Shown: piece by piece, positions 34,874 to 42,047 of the stretch | Layout: each line of letters opens with the position of its first letter | How positions within the stretch are numbered: position 1 is the first letter of the stretch | Source of the DNA: Kiloniellaceae bacterium | Lineage (GTDB): Bacteria > Pseudomonadota > Alphaproteobacteria > Kiloniellales > J153 | DNA: 59,678 bases | Direction: 5' to 3' | NCBI GenBank assembly: GCA_021776095.1 | Contig: JAJFGO010000073.1 | Span: forward strand, 1 to 59,678 | The notes under the pieces: model-generated | Told to the model about the DNA's origin: nothing | The model's database searches: none | Seen by the model: the letters and a program-made list of their open reading frames with translations, nothing else | Program-made: the position numbers and the translations under genes

Positions 34874-36002
34874 GTGCGGGCCGAGACCGAGTCGATGGTG
34901 GAAGAAATCAAGCAGTCCCTGGCGCTGCTAAGGAGGCATCTTTGACTGGGACCAGGCTCTGCGGCGCCTGGAGGAGCTGAACGTTCGCGCCGAGGATCCG
35001 AACCTGTGGAACGACCAGGAGGCGGCCCAGGCGCTGATGCGCGAGCGCACCGTTCTGGATAACGCAATTACCGCCTATCGCGGCTACGAGCAACGTGTCG
35101 AGGACGCCCTGACCCTGATCGAACTGGGCGAGGCGGAGGACGACGCCGCCAGCATCGCCGAGGCCGAGAAGGACCTGGCCGCCCTGCGCGAGACGGTTGC
35201 CAAGCGGCAGCTGGAAAGCCTGCTATCCGGCGAAGCCGACGCTAACGACTGCTACCTGGAGGTTAACGCCGGCGCCGGCGGCACCGAGGCCCAGGACTGG
35301 GCCGAGATGCTGCTGCGCATGTATACCCGCTGGGCCGAGGCGCACGGCTATAACGTCGAATGGCTGGAGGAAAGTGCGGGCGAGGAGGCCGGCATCAAGT
35401 CCGCGACCCTAAGGGTCCAGGGCCACAACGCTTTCGGCTGGATGAAGACCGAATCTGGCGTGCACCGCCTCGTGCGAATCTCGCCTTTCGATTCCCAATC
35501 GCGACGCCACACCAGCTTCGCTTCGGCCTGGGTTTACCCGGTGGTCGACGACACCATCGAGGTCGAGGTGCTGGACAAGGACCTGCGGATCGATACTTAC
35601 CGTGCCTCCGGCGCCGGCGGTCAGCATGTCAACAAGACCGACAGCGCGGTACGCATGACCCATCTGCCGACCGGCATCGTGGTGCAGTGTCAGAACGACC
35701 GTTCGCAGCACAAGAACCGGGCCGAGGCCATGAAGATGCTGCGCGCCCGGCTCTACGAATTCGAACTGCGCAAGCGCGAGGACGCCGCCCAGGCCGAGGC
35801 CGACGCCAAGACCGATATCGGCTGGGGCCATCAAATCCGGTCCTACGTGTTGCAGCCCTATCAGATGATCAAAGATCTGCGCACCGGCGTGGAGACCGGC
35901 AACGTCCAGGCCGTGCTCGACGGCGATATCGACGCCTTTCTCGAAGCGTCATTGGCCGCCCGCCTGGGCGGCGAGGACGAGGGCGAAGAGGCGGGGGTCT
36001 AG
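34874..36002 (+). CDS. prfB: Peptide chain release factor 2, with programmed +1 frameshift
   Basis: RF2, 375 residues, terminates translation at UGA and UAA. The gene begins at GTG 34874 (GGAGG eight bases upstream), runs 23 codons ([15 protein letters not shown]) and meets an in-frame TGA at 34943-34945. The shift site AGGAGG-CAT-CTT-TGA-C (34931-34946) moves ribosomes +1, so the coding sequence joins 34874-34942 to 34944-36002 and continues [12 protein letters not shown]. This is the known autoregulatory switch. The anticodon-like SPF is in [10 protein letters not shown] and the catalytic GGQ is at residues 248-250. The length is normal once the frames are joined. Confidence 0.97.
34931..34946 (+). 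promoter_or_regulatory. RF2 programmed frameshift element
   Basis: AGGAGG acts as an internal Shine-Dalgarno three bases before the slippery CTT-TGA-C, the canonical prfB recoding layout. When RF2 is scarce, ribosomes pause at UGA and slip forward by one base. Confidence 0.95.
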
Positions 36003-36035
36003 GCTGTCCCTGGATTAGCCCCGTGCGTGCGTCAT

Positions 36036-36113
36036 CCTTCGACATGCTCAGGATGAGGATCTCAGCATGAGGAATTTTCGTTATGCTCCACCTCAGCCTG
36101 AGCTTTTCGAAGG
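36036..36113. repeat. REP-like inverted repeat, CCTTCGA...GCTCAGG type
   Basis: Two 23-base arms (36036-36058 and 36091-36113) are inverted copies of one another with four mismatches. Each carries CCTTCGA and GCTCAGG blocks. This motif, often written CTTCGACAAGCTCAGGATGA, is a common dispersed intergenic palindrome in alphaproteobacteria. It sits in the 175-base gap between prfB and the leftward MmcQ gene and could fold into a long hairpin that stabilises or ends both transcripts. Confidence 0.75.
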
Positions 36114-36177
36114 CCGCACCCGATGGGTCCGCGGTGCATGAGGCGAAAGCCTCGCGGATTGCGCGCGACGCGAAGCG

Positions 36178-36531
36178 TTAGAGTCCAAGCTCGGCGCGCT
36201 TCGCCTTGGTGAGCTTACCGGCGACGATCCTGTGGGCCTCTTGAATATAGCGCTCGATATCCGCGTCGCTCAACGCATCGGCCGTGTCTAACTGCACCCA
36301 TTTGGCGCGCGCCAGATAGGGTGCGGGCACGATGCCGTCCTGCTCGCACAACAGGGCGTAGGACATGTCGCTGCACTTGAAGGCGATCTTCTGCCTGCGG
36401 CCCGTGCCCCATGTGGAGCAGATGGCGAAGATCTTGCCGCCGACCTTCCAGACCGAGGCGTTGCCCCATTGGATCACGTGAGTGGTGGATGTTAGGCCGC
36501 CGCAATAGGCGTCGAATTCGTCTCGGGTCAC
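36178..36531 (-). CDS. MmcQ/YjbR family protein
   Basis: A 117-residue protein of the MmcQ/YjbR (CyaY-like fold) family. Recognisable features are TRDEFDAYCGGL, VWKVGGKIFAI, a KIAFKCSD strand, PYLARAKWVQLDTAD and the C-terminal helix. Members are described as DNA-binding-like, but the molecular role is not established. It starts at GTG 36531, 21 bases downstream of the DUF455 gene on the same strand, so the two are likely cotranscribed. Confidence 0.85.
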   Translation of the reverse strand: MTRDEFDAYCGGLTSTTHVIQWGNASVWKVGGKIFAICSTWGTGRRQKIAFKCSDMSYALLCEQDGIVPAPYLARAKWVQLDTADALSDADIERYIQEAHRIVAGKLTKAKRAELGL

Positions 36532-36552
36532 GGGCGGTTACCGGGCGGCCGT

Positions 36553-37380
36553 TCAGGACGCGGGCACGGGCGGTGCCAGGGGCTCGTAGAGCCCGGCTTC
36601 CATGCCGGCGCGGCGGCGGGCCGCCGTGTTGAAAGGCGGTTTGACCACGCCCTTGAAGTATTGGCCGACCAGCCGGCGCCACGTGACCTCTGGCTCCAGG
36701 CCTCGCTCGGTGCAAAGGGCGTCGAACCAGCGCTTGCCGACCGCCACGTGTCCGATCTCCTCTGCGTAAATGATCTCCAGAATCTCCGCGCTTTCCCGAT
36801 CGCCGGCGCCGTTGAGGCGCGCGATCATACCCGGGGTCACGTCCAGGCCCCGGGCCTCCAGAACCATGGGCACCACCGCCAGGCGCGCCAGCAGGTCGTC
36901 CGCGGTGTCCGTGGCGGCTTCCCACAGCCCGTCGTGGGCAGGGAAGTCTCCATAGGCCGCGCCCAAGGCCGCCAAGCGGTCGCTCACGAGTCGGAAGTGC
37001 CGGGCTTCCTCCGCCGCGACCCGGACCCAATCGTCGTGGAACCCGCGCGGCATGGCCTGCGCGGTGAAGCGGGCCAGGATGTCCCAAGCCAAATCGATGG
37101 CGTTCAACTCTATATGGGCCAAGGCGTGCAGCAGGGCGATCCGCCCCCCGGATCCTGGCCCGATGCGCCGTCGCGGCACCTCGCGCGGCGGTCTCAGGGC
37201 AGGTCGGTCCGGGCGCGCCGGGCGCGCCGGCGGGCACGGCGCCGGCCCGCCCTCATGCAGGCGTCCGGCTTGCCAAGCCTTGGCTGCCAGGCCGCTCAGT
37301 CGCGCCTTTTCCCAAGGATCGGGCGTCTTCAGTATCGCGACGGCGGCTTCGGCCAAACCATGAATGCCTAGAGAGTCCAT
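36553..37380 (-). CDS. DUF455 family ferritin-like protein
   Basis: A 275-residue DUF455 protein with a ferritin-like four-helix bundle. Di-metal ligand motifs are visible: ALAHIELNAIDLAWD and AAEEARHFRLVSDRL in the first pair, LEARGLDVTPGM and AEEIGHVAVGKRWF in the second, each with Glu and His. The family may be a di-iron oxygenase or hydroxylase; the substrate is unknown. The ATG at 37380 gives the usual start (LAEAAVAILKTPDPWEKA). A longer frame to TTG 37461 lacks a ribosome binding site. The proline/arginine-rich linker near residues 45-70 is typical. Confidence 0.82.
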   Translation of the reverse strand: MDSLGIHGLAEAAVAILKTPDPWEKARLSGLAAKAWQAGRLHEGGPAPCPPARPARPDRPALRPPREVPRRRIGPGSGGRIALLHALAHIELNAIDLAWDILARFTAQAMPRGFHDDWVRVAAEEARHFRLVSDRLAALGAAYGDFPAHDGLWEAATDTADDLLARLAVVPMVLEARGLDVTPGMIARLNGAGDRESAEILEIIYAEEIGHVAVGKRWFDALCTERGLEPEVTWRRLVGQYFKGVVKPPFNTAARRRAGMEAGLYEPLAPPVPAS

Positions 37381-37478
37381 GGCGCGAAAATAGTCCGCCG
37401 CCGCCGAAGGAGACAAGCGGGTAGCGCCGAGCGCGCACAGGGCGCGCGGCGGGCGGTTCAATCTGACAGGGTTAGGCC

Positions 37479-38369
37479 TTAGCTGGCGACAGCGGAATCG
37501 GCGGCGCCGGAAGTGCCCGTCGAGCCGGCGTCGGCGAGGCCGGCCATGCGGTAGCTGTCGCCTTCTTTTTGGCGCCGGGCGGCGTCATTGCGGCCGCGGG
37601 TTCGGCCGAGGCGGAAAATCATGTCCCTGGAAAGTTTATCGTAGGTCGCGGCGGTTTCGGCCGCATCGGCCTCGCTGACGAGGCCTGTGGCCCGAAGAAT
37701 TTCCTGAAGGTACTTGAGGAAAACGCCCTTGGCGGCACCTTGGGTCTCGGCCCAGGATTCGATGATCCCGGCGACATAACCGGTCAGGCGCAGCTTGTGC
37801 TCCGGCGTCTTGCCGAAATCTGGTCCCACCAAATGGAGCGCCTCCTGGACCTGGGACAGCAGGCCGGCCATGTCCGAACTTGCCGCCTTGGCTGGCTGCG
37901 CCCCGGCGGGCTTGGAGTCTCCGGACTCAACCCGGGCGCTGACGTCCTGAAGCATTTTTTCGCGTCTGGAGTTCAGACCTTGCCGTTGCGCGGCTTGCAG
38001 CCAGGTCTCGATCCGTTCGACCAGGGACGCCAGGCTGTCGGATTTAATCAGGTAGTCGTCGCCGCCGGCGGCGACGCAGTCGCGCAGGATATCGATTCGA
38101 TCGAGAGCGCTCAGGAACAGGATCGGTATATCGTTACCAATGATCTTGCGGGCGCGTACGCAGGTCTCGATGCCGTTGAGTTTCGGCATCATGATGTCCA
38201 GGATCACAAGACGGGGCGTCACCTTGGAGAGGAAGCTCAACGCCTCGACGCCGTCGCCGGCCGCCAGGACGTTGAATCCCGCGTTGGTTAGGGCGGCGAC
38301 GTAAAGACGCCTCATGCGTGCATCGTCTTCTGCAAGGACGATGAGGCCGCGACTTGCCAAGCTCACCAC
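37479..38369 (-). CDS. Response regulator with a novel C-terminal domain
   Basis: A 296-residue protein. Residues 1-125 are a CheY-like receiver with the acidic pair in LAEDDARMRR, the phospho-Asp in LVILDIMMPKLNG, Ser in FLSALD and Lys in DYLIKSD. The remaining 170 or so residues match no output domain I recognise. They contain a helical segment (EHKLRLTGYVAGIIESWAE) with a repeated GLVSEADAAETAATYDKL stretch and a disordered Gly/Ser/Ala tail. It starts at GTG 38369 after GGAAAGG. It is divergent from two PilZ genes, which hints at c-di-GMP or motility control. Confidence 0.85.
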   Translation of the reverse strand: MVSLASRGLIVLAEDDARMRRLYVAALTNAGFNVLAAGDGVEALSFLSKVTPRLVILDIMMPKLNGIETCVRARKIIGNDIPILFLSALDRIDILRDCVAAGGDDYLIKSDSLASLVERIETWLQAAQRQGLNSRREKMLQDVSARVESGDSKPAGAQPAKAASSDMAGLLSQVQEALHLVGPDFGKTPEHKLRLTGYVAGIIESWAETQGAAKGVFLKYLQEILRATGLVSEADAAETAATYDKLSRDMIFRLGRTRGRNDAARRQKEGDSYRMAGLADAGSTGTSGAADSAVAS

Positions 38370-38755
38370 GCCTTTCCGGATAACTAATACCGTAACAAAA
38401 GGTTACGGGCGGGAAGACTAAGGTTTTTTCGTTAACGAACCGTTTGCCCTGTCTGACCTCGAACAAAGACTTTCCGGGACCGACCGCCCTAACCTCAAAC
38501 AGTCGGCGGGGCGTGGCTCTGGGGCGTCCGGGGGACGCCGGAGTTTTCCTCACCTCAAATATTCATAGGCAAGCGTATAGGAGATATAAATAATTAAGAC
38601 GATTTTTTCGTTAAGGTTAATTACATATTTTATATAATATCGCCATTTATTTGTGTTTTAATAAATTAGAAATTTATATGACTTTATTATGAGATTACGC
38701 CATTCGCGGGAACTGATGTTGTCACTGCCGTTTAGCAAGAACCAGCAGGTGAAGC
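38370..38755. other. 386-base divergent promoter region, AT-rich
   Basis: No gene is visible. The stretch 38570-38700 is markedly AT-rich compared with its surroundings and likely holds the promoter of the PilZ gene pair. The side nearest the response regulator carries a hairpin-capable inverted repeat CCGTAAC...GTTACGG (38390-38408) and the palindrome TTCGTTAACGAA (38428-38439). It also carries three direct repeats CTNACCTCRAAY, listed separately. TTTTTTCGTTAA occurs twice (38424-38435 and 38603-38614). Confidence 0.6.
38453..38560. repeat. Three 12-bp direct repeats CTNACCTCRAAY
   Basis: Copies lie at 38453-38464, 38489-38500 and 38549-38560, spaced 36 and 60 bases, in the leader of the response regulator gene. 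Because both spacings are multiples of three, the complementary strand reads F-E-V-R in the same frame at each copy. They may be binding sites or remnants of a repeat peptide. Confidence 0.5.
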
Positions 38756-39277
38756 ATGAACTCGGATATCCTGATTTTGGCCCCTCTGATGTTTGCGGCC
38801 GCCGTTTTGATGGTCGCCACCGTGGCCATCTCCGTATCGGCACTTGTGGCCCAAGCGTCCCGGAACAGAATCCGCCCCTGGCGCGGCATCCTGGGTTCGT
38901 ATTTGGGCCGCCAGGCGGCCTTGCTGGACTTGACTTCGGCACCGGGCGCGCCAACGGCCGGGCCCGGGCAGCGCCGGGCACAAAAACGGTTCCGGACCTG
39001 CATGATGGGATCGCTTCATACCAAGAGCGAAACGCGGGCCGACAATCTCGGCGATGTGATTAACCTCTCGGCCGGGGGCGCGCGCATCCGGCTCGTCGAG
39101 CCCATGCCCAAGGTCTCCCACATCACCCTGGGTTTGCGCCATTTCGGGTTCTTCCCGGCGCGCGTCGCCTGGTGCACGGCGGATGAGATCGGGCTCGAGT
39201 TCCGCGAGGCGCCCGAGGCGGTTGCCGGGCGCTTGCGCGGCTTGCTGCCTCAGCCGGTTCCGATGGTTGTTCAATGA
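38756..39277 (+). CDS. Membrane-anchored PilZ-domain protein
   Basis: A 173-residue protein with one N-terminal membrane segment (about residues 5-33, LAPLMFAAAVLMVATVAISVS) and a cytosolic PilZ domain. The c-di-GMP signature is intact: the basic RAQKRFR stretch, then NLSAGGARI (N-x-S-x-x-G). PilZ domains bind cyclic di-GMP and pass the signal to motility, adhesion or polysaccharide machinery. It follows an AT-rich promoter region and overlaps the next PilZ gene by four bases (ATGA), so they are translationally coupled. Confidence 0.82.
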   Translation: MNSDILILAPLMFAAAVLMVATVAISVSALVAQASRNRIRPWRGILGSYLGRQAALLDLTSAPGAPTAGPGQRRAQKRFRTCMMGSLHTKSETRADNLGDVINLSAGGARIRLVEPMPKVSHITLGLRHFGFFPARVAWCTADEIGLEFREAPEAVAGRLRGLLPQPVPMVVQ

Positions 39278-39771
39278 GCGCGCTGCCGCGACCCGAATTC
39301 GCCCGCGACGTGGACGCCCGTGACTTGGACTCGTACCGAGACGGGGCCCTGGGTGACGCCGTCCCTCGGCACTCCGTTCCGACGAGCAAGCCCGTGTCCG
39401 ATGGCGATGCCCGGCACGCACGGCGTGCACCCTCCGTCATCGAGGGCCTCGAGCTCGCGCCGGGCGAGGCCGACCACGTGGCCGAGGCCGAGTTGTCTTG
39501 GCCGGTGTCCTGGCCGGCAACGCTTTACTGCGGGGACCTTGGCGCGACCTGCACAGTGCGTGACTTCGCCCCGGAGGCCGCCCATCTGACCATGACCAAC
39601 CCGCCGCCGGTCGGCACACGCGTGACGCTGAAGTTTCCCTTCACCATCTATCTGCACGGCCAAGTCGCCTGGTGCCGGGGCGATGACCTAGGTCTGGCCT
39701 TCGATCCGGAGACGCGCCGCTCGGCCCGCATCGTCGAGGACGTCCTGCTCGACCGGCCAACCGGCTGCTGA
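39274..39771 (+). CDS. Degenerate PilZ-domain protein
   Basis: A 165-residue protein whose C-terminal part (from about residue 70) has the PilZ beta-barrel pattern. It ends with LKFPFTIYLHGQVAWCRGDDLGLAFDPE, close in layout to FFPARVAWCTADEIGLEF of the preceding protein. The c-di-GMP signature is lost, however: there is no RxxxR, and the D/NxSxxG turn is replaced by DFAPEAAHL. It probably partners the intact PilZ protein rather than binding the nucleotide. Its start overlaps the stop of that gene (ATGA). No membrane segment is present. Confidence 0.65.
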   Translation: MSALPRPEFARDVDARDLDSYRDGALGDAVPRHSVPTSKPVSDGDARHARRAPSVIEGLELAPGEADHVAEAELSWPVSWPATLYCGDLGATCTVRDFAPEAAHLTMTNPPPVGTRVTLKFPFTIYLHGQVAWCRGDDLGLAFDPETRRSARIVEDVLLDRPTGC

Positions 39772-39778
39772 GCCGGGC

Positions 39779-40243
39779 CTAAATCCCCTTGGCGGCCTCA
39801 AGCACTGCCGCGACGTGGCTGGGCACTTTGACCTTGCGCCACTCGGCGCGCAGCACGCCGGCCTCGTCGATCAGGAAGGTCGCGCGGTCGATGCCCATGT
39901 ACTTGCGTCCGTACATGGATTTCTCGATCCAGGTGCCATAGGCCTCGCAGACTTGGCCGTCCGCGTCCGAGACCAGACTGAAGGGCAGATCGAATTTGGC
40001 CTTGAACTTGTCGTGCTTGGCGACGCTGTCCTTGGAAATGCCGATCACCTCCGCACCGGTTCCGGAGAAGTCGGGTAAGGCATCGCGAAAGCCGCAAGCC
40101 TCCTTGGTGCAGCCCGGGGTGTCGTCTTTCGGGTAGAAATAGAGAACCACCTTCTTGCTCCGTAGCGCCGACAAGGTAATTTCGCCGCCGCCATCGCTGG
40201 CCAGAGTGAAATCGGGCGCCGGCGCGCCAATAGTTACCGTCAT
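39779..40243 (-). CDS. bcp: Thioredoxin-dependent peroxiredoxin Bcp
   Basis: A 154-residue cytosolic peroxiredoxin of the BCP/PrxQ type. Its peroxidatic Cys45 and resolving Cys50 are five residues apart in DDTPGCTKEACGFRD, and the conserved strand VLYFYPKDDT precedes them. It reduces hydroperoxides with thioredoxin as electron donor. The ATG at 40243 follows GAGGTC. It lies 35 bases downstream of the cyclase gene on the same strand and is convergent with the PilZ pair. Confidence 0.95.
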   Translation of the reverse strand: MTVTIGAPAPDFTLASDGGGEITLSALRSKKVVLYFYPKDDTPGCTKEACGFRDALPDFSGTGAEVIGISKDSVAKHDKFKAKFDLPFSLVSDADGQVCEAYGTWIEKSMYGRKYMGIDRATFLIDEAGVLRAEWRKVKVPSHVAAVLEAAKGI

Positions 40244-40278
40244 GTTCGTTCTATGACCTCCCGGTTGCTTGGTTTTTT

Positions 40279-41601
40279 CTAGGGCTCTTGCGGCGGCAGC
40301 GCGCCGACGGATCGCTCCGGCCGGCCGGCGCCGAACAGATCGACGGCCTCGGCGCGCCCGCGCAAGGATTGCTGAGGCAGGGCGTGCCAGGGGGCTTGGT
40401 CCGGGTCAATGCCCGCGGCCTCGATCACGGCGCGCGAGACCAGCAGGGGGTAGCCGGCGGTTTTGGTCTGTTGCTCGATCCGCGCCGCCACATTGACCGG
40501 ATCGCCCAGGACGGTGAACTCCAGACGCGCTGCGTCGCCGACCGCACCGCAAAAGACCTCGCCGCTGTGCACCCCGATGCCCACCTCGACCGGGTCCTGA
40601 CCTCGCGACGCCAAACGCGTGTTCCAGGTCACCAGATTTTCCAGGATCGCTTGAGCGCAATCCAGGGCGTGGCGGGCATCGTGCGGCTTCGGCTCCGGAA
40701 TGCCGAAGATGACCATGGCCGAATCGCCCACGAACTTGTCGATCACGCCATGGTGCGCCTCGGCGGCCGCGGTGACACAGGCGCGGAATTCGCCGACGAA
40801 ATAGGTCAGCTCGCTGGCCCGCATATCGTGAGCGCGGGCTGTGAAGCCGCGGATATCGGCGAACAGAATGGCGACCGTTTGATGCTGGCCGCCTTGGATC
40901 TCGTCGAGGCTGGCATCGGACAGCCAGGCCGCGATCTGCGGCGGCAGGTAGCGGGTCAGGTTGGTGCGCCGCCGGCTTTCCTCGACCGCGCCGCGCAGCA
41001 GGGCGCGGGTGCGCGCCGCTGCGACGACCAAGACCAGTCCAGTCAAGGCCAGTATGGTCAGGCGGATCGCGTTCGGCGGCAGAGCGAAAAGATCGCTTAC
41101 GTCCTCCGGCGGCAACTCGAATCCGATCTGGGTTGCAACAGCGATGTAGACGATGCCGCCCAGCAGGCTCAGGGTCACGAAGGCTTGCAGGTAGGGGCTG
41201 TATCGCATGGCGCCGAAAGCCAGAAACAAGGGCGCCAGCCAGATCGCCACGAAGGCGGGCAGGTAGTCCGCCGGCAGGCCGGTGTTTTGCAGACTGTGAC
41301 CCAGACTGAACAGAATGAAGCCGACGTCCAGCCCGGCGAAGATCCAGGACATCCACGGCCGATAGCCAAGGCTGCCCGCCATACGATAGGAGACTGCGCC
41401 CAGCAGGAAATAGAACACGATCGACAAGGCCGCGAAGATAATGCGTCCGCGCACCATGTCGCTCACCACCGCCAGGGCGGGCAGGACCTCGAACACGAAG
41501 ACGACGGCCAGGGCAGCCGCCACCAACATGCGGATCGCACCGACCAGGCGTTCCGCCTTGACCTCGGCGGTCGCGACCAGGCGGGCGGTTTCAGGATGCA
41601 T
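40279..41601 (-). CDS. Membrane adenylate/guanylate cyclase, class III
   Basis: A 440-residue enzyme with six predicted membrane helices (about residues 20-205) and a C-terminal class III catalytic domain. The metal-binding Asp residues lie in VAILFADIRGFT and HGVIDKFVGDSAMVIFG, and the transition-state Asn and Arg in TVLGDPVNVAARIEQQT. It makes cAMP (or cGMP) from the nucleotide triphosphate in response to a signal felt in the membrane. It sits between Bcp and a response regulator, on the same strand as both. A cAMP product is likely but not certain. Confidence 0.88.
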   Translation of the reverse strand: MHPETARLVATAEVKAERLVGAIRMLVAAALAVVFVFEVLPALAVVSDMVRGRIIFAALSIVFYFLLGAVSYRMAGSLGYRPWMSWIFAGLDVGFILFSLGHSLQNTGLPADYLPAFVAIWLAPLFLAFGAMRYSPYLQAFVTLSLLGGIVYIAVATQIGFELPPEDVSDLFALPPNAIRLTILALTGLVLVVAAARTRALLRGAVEESRRRTNLTRYLPPQIAAWLSDASLDEIQGGQHQTVAILFADIRGFTARAHDMRASELTYFVGEFRACVTAAAEAHHGVIDKFVGDSAMVIFGIPEPKPHDARHALDCAQAILENLVTWNTRLASRGQDPVEVGIGVHSGEVFCGAVGDAARLEFTVLGDPVNVAARIEQQTKTAGYPLLVSRAVIEAAGIDPDQAPWHALPQQSLRGRAEAVDLFGAGRPERSVGALPPQEP

Positions 41602-41667
41602 CGGGCGGCGCGGATTGTTTATCGGGGCCGGGCAAGCCTGGGTTGCGTGGGACCGGGAGCGCCGAGC

Positions 41668-42033
41668 TCACGCAAGGGCCTCTCGCACGGCGTCAAGAAC
41701 TTGGGTCCTGCGGAACGGCTTGGCAAGGACCTCGCAGGCGCCCAGCATGCTGGCCATTTTGAGGAAATCGAAATTGGCGCTGCGGCCGCCGCCTGAGATC
41801 GCCACGATCTTAAGCTCCGGCGCCCTCTTGCGCAGGTCCAAAATGGTCTCGATTCCCTCTTTTTCGGGCATGATGATATCGGTGATAACCAGATCCACCG
41901 CGCGATCGTCGAAGCTTTTCAGGGCCTCTACGCCATTGGCCGCTTCGAAGACCTCGTGGCCGGCCTGTTCCAGCATCTCACGGAGTGTTGCGCGGACCAG
42001 CTCCTCATCATCCACCACAAGAATACTTGCCAT
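41668..42033 (-). CDS. Single-domain response regulator
   Basis: A 121-residue CheY-like receiver without output domain. Acidic pair in LVVDDEELVR, phospho-Asp in LVITDIIMPEKEG, Ser in VAISGGG and Lys in VLAKPFRR are all present. The ATG at 42033 follows AGAAAGG and begins 14 bases after the stop of the hybrid kinase gene, so this is the likely phosphate acceptor of that kinase. A longer frame to 42159 overlaps the kinase and is discarded. It could act by protein interaction or as a phosphate sink. Confidence 0.9.
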   Translation of the reverse strand: MASILVVDDEELVRATLREMLEQAGHEVFEAANGVEALKSFDDRAVDLVITDIIMPEKEGIETILDLRKRAPELKIVAISGGGRSANFDFLKMASMLGACEVLAKPFRRTQVLDAVREALA

Positions 42034-42047
42034 GGCCAAACCTTTCT

